DNA of 64,000 nt from Streptomyces sp. NBC_00582 (GTDB lineage Bacteria; Actinomycetota; Actinomycetes; Streptomycetales; Streptomycetaceae), in the NCBI RefSeq assembly GCF_036345155.1, contig NZ_CP107772.1, positions 9,672,001 through 9,736,000 of the forward strand, given 5' to 3'. Of the stretch, positions 38,526-46,222 are shown one piece after another; positions within the stretch are counted from its first letter, which is position 1; each line of letters begins with the position of its first letter. The position numbers and the translations under genes were made by a program. The notes below the pieces were generated by a model, which ran no database searches, had not been told where the DNA came from, and saw only the letters and a list, made by a program, of their open reading frames with translations.

Positions 38526-40673
38526 TCAGTGGTCGTCGGCCACCAGCACGCGGACGTCCCACGGGCCGAGGTCCAGCGCGGTGCCGGCGGCGACGGAGCC
38601 GCCGTCCAGGGCGTCGACGAGGTCCACCGGAGCCGTCGCGCTCGCCGGCTCCCAGCTCCAGTTGTGGACGATGTGGACGCGGCGCCCCTGCGGGGAGGTG
38701 CCGGTCGTGGCCGTGACCGACGCCGGGAGGTCCCGCCAGCCGCTGCGCGGCGTCGGCGCCACCCACGCGGCGAGCGCGCGGGCGAGTTCACGGCCGGGGA
38801 CCGTCCCGACGTACGTCACCCGGCCGGCGCCGTGCGGGCGGGTGGTGACCGCGGGCCAGCGGCCGAAGTGCGGATGGACGTACTCCACCAGGGCGTCGGC
38901 GTCGACGACCGTCAGGGCGTCGGCCCAGCGGGTCGCCGTCGCGGACTCCGGCAACGGCAGCGGACCACCGGGCACCGCGCGCACCGGTATCGGGCCCGCG
39001 AGGTTGCTGAACTCGTCGTAGCGCACCCCCGCCGCCTCCACCAGACGGGCCGGCGCCTGCTCGTGACGGGCCCGGGCCTCGTGGTCGGCGTACGCGGTGC
39101 GCGGCCCCAGCACCAGATGGCCGCCCGCCCGCGCGTACGCCCCGAGCCAGTCGATCGTCGCGTCGTCGACGACGTACAGGGCCGGCACGACGAGGACCGG
39201 ATGGCGGTGCACGGCCTCCTCGGGCGTCAGGCCCGGCCGTGCGCCGCTCGGGTCGTGCAACTGCCGGGCGTGGACCATCCGGACCTGCCGCCCGGCCTCG
39301 AAGGCGCCCCGGTAGAACGGGTCGAGGATGCGGTGGTAGGAGGCCGGGTCGGGTTCGCCGTCCGGCTTCGACAGCACCGGGTGCCGCTGCATGAGCCACT
39401 TGCTGGGCAGCGAGTACACGAGCGTCACGTCGGCGTCCGGTTCCAGGCCGGCGACCAGCGGGCCCGCCGCCTCGAACTCCGCGCCCAGCCGGGCGATCTC
39501 GGCGTACGTCCGTCCGGGGCGGCCGTTGTGCGGGAGGACACCGCCCCAGTAGGTCTCGGCCCCGAAGCGCAGGGTCTGCCACTGCCAGTACTCGATCATC
39601 CGCGCCCCGCGCGCCACCAGCGCCCAGGCGCTCTGCCGCCACTGACCGTCGTAGGCGGGGCGGTTGTCCCACGCCATGCCGATGGAGTTGGCGTTGGTCT
39701 CGGTGACCAGGAACGGCGCCTGCCGCGAGGCGAACATCCAGTCCGCCGTCTGGTACATCGACCACACCCCGGTGGTCTTCCACTGCTGCTCGTGGTCCTC
39801 GGGGGTGGGGTCGGGCAGCAGCAGCCCGTCCTGCATGTCGTAGTACGGATTGCCGGCGGCGATGTCGAGGGCGTCCGTCATCTCGTCGTCCTCCACCCCC
39901 TGGCGGGTGTACGAGATGCAGGTGGTGACGAAGTGCTCCGGCCGGGCGTACTCGCGCACGATGTCGGCCTGCCAGGCGATGAACTCGGTGACCTGCCGGG
40001 CCTGGAACTCCCGCCACGCCAGGTCGTACTGGGGCTGCGCGTTGCCGTCCGGGGTCCACAGGTCGGCCCAGGTGGACAGGCGGTGCGACCAGTAGACCAG
40101 GCCCCACTCGCGGTTCAGGGTCTCCACGTCGCCGTACCTGGCCCGCAGATGGTCGACGAACCGCTGGAAGACGCCCCGGTTGTGCAGCAGGTGCAGACCG
40201 GGCTCGTTGTCGACCTGGAAGCCGATGACCGCCGGGTGGTCGGCGTATCGGGCGACGATCTTCCGGATCACCCGCTCGGCGTGGAACCGGAACGCGGGGT
40301 GGGTGATGTCCACCTCCTGGCGGGCACCCCAGCCGAGGCGCCGGCCGGTGGCGTCCTCGCCGGTGATCTCGGGGTACAGCCGGGCCAGCCACGGCGGCAC
40401 GGCGTAGGTCGGGGTGCCGAGGACGACGGAGATGCCGCGCTCATGGGCGCCGTCGAGGACGGGCTGGAGCCAGTCCAGGTCGAAGCGGCCGTTCTCCGGC
40501 TCCCAGGTCGACCAGACGGACTCACCGACCCGGATGACGGTGAAGCGTGCCTCGGCCATCAGGTCGAGGTCGGTCTTGAGCTGGTCGTCCGAGGGCACGT
40601 GGGGGGCGTACTCGGGGTGGTACTCGTGGTAGAAGGCGGCACCGAACAGGACGCGGGCGGGCAGTTCCGCCAT
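38526..40673 (-). CDS. Beta-galactosidase, glycoside hydrolase family 42
   Basis: 715 residues with no signal peptide, so cytoplasmic. The GH42 TIM barrel opens with FGAAFYHEYHPEYA and RVGESVWSTWEPE. The acid/base Glu157 lies in FQVDNEPG and the nucleophile Glu325 in FLVTETNAN. The C-terminal parts match the trimerisation and beta domains (VVPALYVVDDATIDWLGAYA). It would hydrolyse terminal beta-galactosides, or related arabinosides, imported by the adjacent ABC transporter. ATG 40673 follows CGGAGG. It lies in an operon behind the two permease genes. Confidence 0.93.
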   Translation of the reverse strand: MAELPARVLFGAAFYHEYHPEYAPHVPSDDQLKTDLDLMAEARFTVIRVGESVWSTWEPENGRFDLDWLQPVLDGAHERGISVVLGTPTYAVPPWLARLYPEITGEDATGRRLGWGARQEVDITHPAFRFHAERVIRKIVARYADHPAVIGFQVDNEPGLHLLHNRGVFQRFVDHLRARYGDVETLNREWGLVYWSHRLSTWADLWTPDGNAQPQYDLAWREFQARQVTEFIAWQADIVREYARPEHFVTTCISYTRQGVEDDEMTDALDIAAGNPYYDMQDGLLLPDPTPEDHEQQWKTTGVWSMYQTADWMFASRQAPFLVTETNANSIGMAWDNRPAYDGQWRQSAWALVARGARMIEYWQWQTLRFGAETYWGGVLPHNGRPGRTYAEIARLGAEFEAAGPLVAGLEPDADVTLVYSLPSKWLMQRHPVLSKPDGEPDPASYHRILDPFYRGAFEAGRQVRMVHARQLHDPSGARPGLTPEEAVHRHPVLVVPALYVVDDATIDWLGAYARAGGHLVLGPRTAYADHEARARHEQAPARLVEAAGVRYDEFSNLAGPIPVRAVPGGPLPLPESATATRWADALTVVDADALVEYVHPHFGRWPAVTTRPHGAGRVTYVGTVPGRELARALAAWVAPTPRSGWRDLPASVTATTGTSPQGRRVHIVHNWSWEPASATAPVDLVDALDGGSVAAGTALDLGPWDVRVLVADDH

Positions 40674-40701
40674 GAAGGAACCTCCGGAAGGAAGAAGAGG
40701 G

Positions 40702-41631
40702 CTACTGCTTGACGCCGCCGGTGGCCAGGCCGCTCTGCCAGTAGCGCTGGAGCATCAGGAAGGCCACGACGAGGGGGACGATCGACAGCAGGGAGCCGGT
40801 GACGACCAGGGCGAGCATGTCGCTGCTGGAGCCGGCCCCGCCGTTCTGCGCCTGCGCGGCCCAGGACGACAGACCGACCGTGACCGGGTAGAGATCCGGG
40901 TCGTTGAGCATGATCAGCGGCAGGAAGTAGTTGTTCCAGGTCGCCACCAGCGTGAACAGCAGCACGGTGACCAGGCCGGGCCCCAGCAGCCGCAGCGCGA
41001 TCCGGACGAAGATCCGCACCTCGCCCGCGCCGTCGATCCGGGCGGCCTCCAGGAGGCTGTCGGGTACGGCGTCCTGGGCGTAGATGCGCATCAGGTACAG
41101 CCCGAACGGGTTCACCAGCGACGGCAGGATGATCGCCCAGGGCGTGTTGACCAGGCCCGCCTTCGCGAACAGCAGATAGGTCGGGATCGCCAGGGCCGTG
41201 GTCGGGACCATGACGGCCCCCAGCACGAGGTTGAACGCGAGCCGGTCGCCGCGGAAGCGGAACTTCGCGAACCCGTAGCCGCCGGCGGCGGCCAGGAGCG
41301 CGGCGCCGACCGCGCTGACGACGGCGTACACGACCGTGTTGAGCAGCCAGTGCAGGAACACCCCGTCGTCCTGGGCGAAGGTCTCCCGGACGTTCGTCAG
41401 CAGTCGCGGGGTGTGCGAGAACCAGAGGCCGAAGCTGTTGAACAGGTCCTGGGTGCTCTTGGTGGAGGCGATGAGCAGCCAGAACAGCGGGAGCAGGAAG
41501 TAGGCCAGGGCGGCCAGCATGGCGATCGTCAGGGGCGTGCTGCGACGGGCCCGGCGTGCCTTCGCGCCGGTGGTGCGCGCCGGCCGCGCGGTGTGCGGCG
41601 CGACCGTCGCCGGGGGAGTGGTGGTCGTCAT
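40702..41631 (-). CDS. Carbohydrate ABC transporter permease (MalG-type)
   Basis: 309 residues with a basic Ala/Arg/Pro-rich N-terminal extension and six predicted membrane helices. The coupling motif is EAARIDGAGEVRIFVRIALRLL (positions near 200), as in MalG-like permeases, and the protein ends QRYWQSGLATGGVKQ, typical of the family. The start ATG 41631 overlaps the upstream permease stop (ATGA). Substrate is an oligosaccharide, judged from GH42 in the same operon. Confidence 0.93.
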   Translation of the reverse strand: MTTTTPPATVAPHTARPARTTGAKARRARRSTPLTIAMLAALAYFLLPLFWLLIASTKSTQDLFNSFGLWFSHTPRLLTNVRETFAQDDGVFLHWLLNTVVYAVVSAVGAALLAAAGGYGFAKFRFRGDRLAFNLVLGAVMVPTTALAIPTYLLFAKAGLVNTPWAIILPSLVNPFGLYLMRIYAQDAVPDSLLEAARIDGAGEVRIFVRIALRLLGPGLVTVLLFTLVATWNNYFLPLIMLNDPDLYPVTVGLSSWAAQAQNGGAGSSSDMLALVVTGSLLSIVPLVVAFLMLQRYWQSGLATGGVKQ

Positions 41632-42506
41632 GGGGTCCTCCTGCGGTTCGCGGTGAGCAGGACGCCGTAGGAGGCGACCACGATGACGAGGCCCAGGAGG
41701 AAGGAGACCGTCGCCGCGTAGTTGACCTGCTGACCGGTGAAGGCGAGGGAGTAGGCGTACAGGTTGGCGGTGTAGGAGCTGCTGATCACATCCGGGGCGA
41801 TCTTCATCAGCAGGTTCGGCTCGTTGAAGAGCTGGAAGCTGCCGATGACCGAGAACAGCAGGGTGAGCAGCAGGGCGGGCCTGAGGGCCGGCAGCTTGAC
41901 GGACCAGGCGATGCGCCAGGCGCCCGCCCCGTCCATCGCGGCCGCCTCGTACAGCTCCTGCGGGATCGTGCGCAGGGCGGCGTACAGGATGATCATGTTG
42001 TAGCCGACGAACTCCCAGGTCACGATGTTCGCGAGACTGCCGAGCATCCACCCGCTGCTGAGGAAGTCCGGGGCGGCGACGCCGAGTTTCCGGCTGAGCT
42101 GGGCGAACGGGCCGAAGTCCGGCCCGTACAGATAGCCCCACATGAGCGCGGCCACCACGCTCGGCACCGCGTACGGCACGAAGATGCCGAGCCGGATCAC
42201 CCGGGCCAGCCGCAGCAGACCGCTGTCCAGCGCGAGCGCGAACACCAGGGCCAGCAGCAGCATCACCGGGACCTGGACCACGAAGAACAGCGCGACCCGG
42301 CCGACGCCGTGCAGGAGTTGGGGGTCGCCCAGTGCCTGCACGTAGTTGTCGAGCCCGACGAAGACCGTGCCGCCGATCAGGCGCTCCTGGAACAGGCTGA
42401 GATAGGCGGCGTAGCCGAGCGGGGCGAGGAACAGCAGCAGGAACAGCGTCAGGAACGGCGCGACGAACAGCGGGCCCGCCGAGCGGTGACGGCGTGTGGC
42501 AGCCAT
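41628..42506 (-). CDS. Carbohydrate ABC transporter permease (MalF-type)
   Basis: 292 residues: N-terminal cytoplasmic stub, six helices, FVPYAVPSVVAALMWGYLY and the coupling motif EAAAMDGAGAWRIAWSVKLP. Pairs with the MalG-type permease downstream (four-base overlap). Its ATG lies one base past the stop of the binding-protein gene. Confidence 0.93.
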   Translation of the reverse strand: MAATRRHRSAGPLFVAPFLTLFLLLFLAPLGYAAYLSLFQERLIGGTVFVGLDNYVQALGDPQLLHGVGRVALFFVVQVPVMLLLALVFALALDSGLLRLARVIRLGIFVPYAVPSVVAALMWGYLYGPDFGPFAQLSRKLGVAAPDFLSSGWMLGSLANIVTWEFVGYNMIILYAALRTIPQELYEAAAMDGAGAWRIAWSVKLPALRPALLLTLLFSVIGSFQLFNEPNLLMKIAPDVISSSYTANLYAYSLAFTGQQVNYAATVSFLLGLVIVVASYGVLLTANRRRTP

Positions 42507-42507
42507 G

Positions 42508-43908
42508 TCAGCTCCCCTTGACGGTGAAGCCCTGGCCCTTGGCGTACGTGGTCAGCCGCGACTCCCACGTGCCGAGGGCGGCGACCGTGTCGGACTTGTC
42601 GGCGAGCGACTTGCCGACGGTCTCCGTCCAGTCGGTGGCCGCCTGGTCGAGGAACGGCGGCCACTGGAAGGAGGAGTTGACGGTGGAGCTGATGTCGGCG
42701 AAGACCTGGTTGACCTTCTGACCGCCGTAGAAGGCGGGCGCGTCCCCGGTGAACTCGGCGTCGGTGAGCAGCGCCTTGGTCGCGGGGAAGAAGAACTGCT
42801 CGGTGGCGAACATCCGCGCGCTGTCCGGGTCGCTGTTGAGGAACTGCGCGAACATCGCGGCGGCGACGGGGTTCTTGGTGGACCGGATGACCGCGGTGGT
42901 CGAGCCGCCCCAGTTGCCCGAGCTGGGCTGGGCGGCGTCCCACTGCGGCAGCGGGGCGGCCCGCCACTTGCCGGAGGTCGCCTTGGCGGAGCCGGAGAGG
43001 AACACCGGCCCCCAGGCCGCGGTCAGCCAGGTGGCGTACTTGCCCTTGTTGAGCGCCGCGTACCAGGAGTCGGTGAAGTCCGGCTCGACCCCGATGACGC
43101 CCTCCTTGGCGAGGCCGCCCCAGTACGCGCCGAGCTTCTTCGACACCGCGTCGTCGACGCTGATGGTGATGTCGCTCCTGCCGGAGGTGACGTACGGCTT
43201 GGCGCCCGCCTGCCACAGCAGCCCGTGCCAGGCGGCGACCTGGTTGGCCGCCAGGTTGGTGAGGTAGACGTCCGGGTCGGCCTTGTGCAGCTTGCGGGCC
43301 GCCTCGGCGAACTCGTCCCAGGTCCCCGGCACGTCGATGCCGTGCTTGTCGAAGATGTCCTGCCGGTACAGCATGCCCATCGGGCCGGTGTCCTGCGGGA
43401 TCGCCCACACCTCACCGTCGCTGCCGCTGACCTGGCTCCAGGTCCAGTCGACGAACGTGGACTTCAGCGCGGAGGCGCCGTAGGGCCGCAGGTCCAGCAG
43501 GCTGTCGGTGATGGTGAACGTCGGGATGGCCTGGTACTCGATCTGCACCATGTCCGGGGCGCCGCTGCCCGCCTTCAGGGCCGTGCGCAGCTTGGTGTAC
43601 TGCGGGGTGCCCTGACCGGCGTTGACGACCTTGACCTTGATCGCCGGGTACTTCTTCTCGAAGAGGGCGACCTCCTTGGCGATGTTCGGGACCCACGTCC
43701 AGAACGTCAGCTCGGTCGGCGTCTTCATCGCCTTGTCGATGTCGGCCTGGCTCACCGGCTTCGAGGAGGCGGAGGAACCACCGGAGCCGCTGCCGCCGCA
43801 GGCGGTCAGGGCGGCGCCGAGCGACAGGGCTCCGGTGGTGGTGAGGAAGAGACGGCGGCTCATGGGGGCGGAGCCGGAGAAGGGCATGGAGGAGGTGTTT
43901 CTGGGCAT
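42508..43908 (-). CDS. Sugar ABC transporter substrate-binding lipoprotein
   Basis: 466 residues. A twin-arginine-like SRRLFLTTTGALSLG precedes the lipobox LTAC-GGS, so export may be by Tat with lipidation. Extracellular-solute-binding family 1 features: ELTFWTWVPNI, FEKKYPAIKVKVVNAG, GAPDMVQIEYQAIP, and GLLWQAGAKPYV. It delivers an oligosaccharide to the two permeases encoded directly downstream. No ATPase gene is in the operon, so a shared MsiK-type ATPase is likely, as is usual in Streptomyces. Confidence 0.92.
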   Translation of the reverse strand: MPRNTSSMPFSGSAPMSRRLFLTTTGALSLGAALTACGGSGSGGSSASSKPVSQADIDKAMKTPTELTFWTWVPNIAKEVALFEKKYPAIKVKVVNAGQGTPQYTKLRTALKAGSGAPDMVQIEYQAIPTFTITDSLLDLRPYGASALKSTFVDWTWSQVSGSDGEVWAIPQDTGPMGMLYRQDIFDKHGIDVPGTWDEFAEAARKLHKADPDVYLTNLAANQVAAWHGLLWQAGAKPYVTSGRSDITISVDDAVSKKLGAYWGGLAKEGVIGVEPDFTDSWYAALNKGKYATWLTAAWGPVFLSGSAKATSGKWRAAPLPQWDAAQPSSGNWGGSTTAVIRSTKNPVAAAMFAQFLNSDPDSARMFATEQFFFPATKALLTDAEFTGDAPAFYGGQKVNQVFADISSTVNSSFQWPPFLDQAATDWTETVGKSLADKSDTVAALGTWESRLTTYAKGQGFTVKGS

Positions 43909-44187
43909 GGTGGACTCCCGCCGAGGCGAAGAAGGGCACGCGGGGCGAGGGCGTGCGGGGGCGATGTGGGAAGAGTCAGGAAGGAGGGAGGGACGCGACG
44001 ACCGGGCGGGTACGCCGAAGGGGACGCGTGCTCAGAGGTGAGGCAGGTCGCGGGCCCGGTGCGTTCAGGGGCGGCCCGGGGGGGCGCGCGGGCGACGAGG
44101 TGAGGGAGGAGGGCGCGGGCGTGACGGGTACGGCGGCTCGACCGTCGATCACGCGCGGTGCCGTGGGCTCAGGGACGGGGGGCGGGG
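43909..44187 (-). promoter_or_regulatory. Sugar operon upstream region with a short palindrome
   Basis: This 279-base gap separates the LacI gene from the binding-protein gene and must hold the operon promoter. TCGAC-C-GTCGA (44138-44148) is a perfect 5-1-5 palindrome and is the only operator-like element I see. A GGCGGGAG ribosome site lies before the binding-protein ATG. No clear -35/-10 pair is evident. Confidence 0.35.
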
Positions 44188-45330
44188 TCAGGGGCGGCGG
44201 GACGGACCTCCGTTCGGGACCGGGGCTGCGGGGGCGCCTCCCTTGGGACGGGAGGCGGTGCGCCGTGCGCGGGCCGGGGTCGTCCGGTCGGCGGGGGGCG
44301 CGGTGGAGGCGCGTACGACGAGGTCGACCGGTGGGTCGCTCGCCGGCAGGGGGGCGGCGTCGGGGTTCTCGATGGCGTGCACGAGACGTTTGAGTCCCTC
44401 CTGGGCCACGGCGTCGAAGGGCTGGCGCACCGTGGTCAGCGGGGGAGTGATGTAGGCGGCGACCGGGATGTCGTCGAAGCCGACGACGCTCACGTCCTGC
44501 GGCACCCGAAGGCCCGCCTCGGTCAGCGCGCGGATCAGGCCGATCGCCATGTCGTCGTTGGCGGCGAACACGGCGGTGACGTCGCGGTCCGCGGCGAGTG
44601 CGCGCCCGGCGCGGTACCCGGAGGCGGCCGACCAGTCGCCCTCGACGACCGGCGGGAGGTGTCTGCCGTGCGCGGTCAGCGTGGCCCGCCAGCCCTCCAG
44701 GCGGTCCCGGGCGGCGTACCACCGGGGCGGACCGGCGAGGTGGTGGACCGTCGTGTGTCCCAGGTTCAGCAGGTGCTCGGTCGCCGTACGGGCCATGTCG
44801 TCGGCGCCGTCGCCGGCGGTCAGCACCGTGGGCGCCGTGACGGGCGACGGCGCGCCGACGATCAGGACCGGTACGTCGACCCGCAGGGCCACGTCCCCTT
44901 CGGCTCCCGTCTCGTCGATCGGCTCGGAGATGACGATGCCGTCCACGCCCTGGTCGAGCAGTGAGTCCATGGCACCGGCGACGCCCGAGGGGTCGCCCTC
45001 CATCGTGTTGACGACCCGGAGCGCGTAGCCCGTGTCCCGGACGACCCGTTCGACGCCCATCAGCAGGGAGGCGGGTCCGTACAGGGCCGTGCCCAGCGTC
45101 ACCACGCCGATGGAGCGGCTGCGGCCCGAGGCGAGCGCGCGGGCGGCGTTGTTGCGGCGGTAGCCGAGCTGTTCGGCGGCTTCCAGGACCCGCCGGCGGA
45201 CATCGGCCGAGACGTACGGCTCGTCGTTGAAGACCCGGGACACCGTCTTCTGCGAGACCCCGGCCAGCCGCGCGACGTCCACGCTGCGCGGTGCCGCGGA
45301 GCTCGCGCCCCGTCCTGTCGCTCGCGTCAT
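44188..45330 (-). CDS. LacI-family transcriptional repressor of the sugar locus
   Basis: 380 residues from ATG 45330, preceded by GGGAGA. The LacI helix-turn-helix covers about 15-65 (SVDVARLAGVSQKTVSRVFND, then ALASGRSRSIGVV hinge). The effector domain (about 70-345) has TALYGPASLLMGVE, GIVISEPID, FAANDDMAIGLIRALTEAG and VSVVGFDDIPVAAY. The last 35 residues are a basic, Ala/Pro-rich extension. It sits directly upstream of and in the same direction as the transport/GH42 operon, so it probably represses it and itself. Confidence 0.93.
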   Translation of the reverse strand: MTRATGRGASSAAPRSVDVARLAGVSQKTVSRVFNDEPYVSADVRRRVLEAAEQLGYRRNNAARALASGRSRSIGVVTLGTALYGPASLLMGVERVVRDTGYALRVVNTMEGDPSGVAGAMDSLLDQGVDGIVISEPIDETGAEGDVALRVDVPVLIVGAPSPVTAPTVLTAGDGADDMARTATEHLLNLGHTTVHHLAGPPRWYAARDRLEGWRATLTAHGRHLPPVVEGDWSAASGYRAGRALAADRDVTAVFAANDDMAIGLIRALTEAGLRVPQDVSVVGFDDIPVAAYITPPLTTVRQPFDAVAQEGLKRLVHAIENPDAAPLPASDPPVDLVVRASTAPPADRTTPARARRTASRPKGGAPAAPVPNGGPSRRP

Positions 45331-45403
45331 GGTGTCTCCCGGTGTGGCCGAACGGTCGTACTCGCGCACTGATGATGTCAGACGTCCCGCGCCGAGAGGC
45401 GCC

Positions 45404-45461
45404 TGACTGCGTAGTCATGTCTGCGCTGTCATGTCTACGCAGTCATAGGCGGGCCGTCAAG
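45404..45461 (-). promoter_or_regulatory. lacI promoter with inverted and direct repeats
   Basis: Reading leftward, TTGACG (complement of 45456-45461) is followed after 17 bases by TAGACA (complement of 45433-45438). Perfect 11-base inverted arms TGACTGCGTAG (45404-45414) and CTACGCAGTCA (45436-45446) straddle the -10 and start. Inside them the unit GTCATGTCT(G/A)CGC is directly repeated. The arrangement suits autorepression by the LacI protein. The rest of the 325-base gap to 45655 holds a second palindrome, listed separately. Confidence 0.55.
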
Positions 45462-45540
45462 GGGTCGGACGGTAACGGAGCGGGGGTCGGGTCGGTCACT
45501 TGAAGGCGCCCTCCCGGGATTGCTGTCGACGCTGAAGCGT

Positions 45541-45577
45541 CGTGGGCCCACGCCCAAGGGACTTTTGCGGCAAAAGT
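45541..45577. promoter_or_regulatory. Two palindromes upstream of the broken FGE-like gene
   Basis: CGTGGGCCCACG (45541-45552) is a perfect 12-base palindrome. ACTTTTGC-G-GCAAAAGT (45561-45577) is a perfect 8-1-8 palindrome, strikingly AT-rich for this genome and of the form often bound by LacI-family repressors. It lies about 80 bases before the pseudogene start and may be an orphan operator, or a second site for the neighbouring LacI protein. Confidence 0.45.
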
Positions 45578-45655
45578 GTCGACGGATTGCGCCAGTTGAT
45601 GGACCATCAGCCATGCGCGCAGGGACGCGTCACGCCCTCACTCTCAGGAGCCGTC

Positions 45656-46193
45656 ATGAACGCGACCGCCCCAGGCCTCACCAGAAGGACCCTCCTCGCC
45701 CTCCCCGCCGTCGCGGGCGCCTCCGGCCTGGCCCGGCCGGGACGCGTCATCGCCGCCCCGAGCACCACGACGACCGTCGTCGGCCAGGATCTGGCCGAGA
45801 CCGCCGCCGCCACCGCCCACTGTGCCTGGCTCACCGACCGCGCGTCCGCCGACGGCTGGACCTTCCTCCGGTGTCCATGACCTGTGCGGCAACCGCTGGG
45901 AGTGGACCACCTCCGTCATCACCGCCACCCACGGCGGTGAGATGGGCCGGCGGGTCAACGCCATCCGCGGCGGCTCCTGGTACGCCGACCTGAACAGTTG
46001 CACCGCCGTCTACGAGGGCCGCGACCCGTCCGGCCGCTACCCGACGGTCGGCTTCCGCGTCGCCGCGACCGCCGACCGAGACCGACGGACGGCACGGGCG
46101 CGATACCGGCCCGGCCACACGGGGCGGGCCGGTATGGGGGCGGGGAGGGTATGCCGGAGGGGGCGCTCTCGGTGTCCGGAGCCGGACGCGTGA
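45656..46193 (+). pseudogene. Remnant of a secreted formylglycine-generating-enzyme (SUMF1)-like protein
   Basis: The 5' part (ATG 45656, AGGAG upstream) encodes a Tat signal (LTRRTLLALPAVAGASG) and about 40 more residues before a stop at 45878-45880. In another frame, from about 45866, the sequence continues as VHDLCGNRWEWTTS...INAIRGGSWY-type text (here VNAIRGGSWYADLNSC) and YPTVGFRVA, the C-terminal hallmark of the FGE-sulfatase/SUMF1 fold. The middle roughly 200 residues of a normal FGE domain are missing and the two parts are out of frame. I read this as an internal deletion that left both ends; the ribosome site and signal peptide are still intact. Confidence 0.75.
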
Positions 46194-46222
46194 CCTCGCG
46201 GCGCACGCGAGGGAGCCGGTTC

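Noticed and set aside
43909..44187. A small coding gene between the LacI gene and binding-protein gene
   Set aside because: Frames here are Gly/Arg-rich with no ribosome site or domain; treated as a promoter region.
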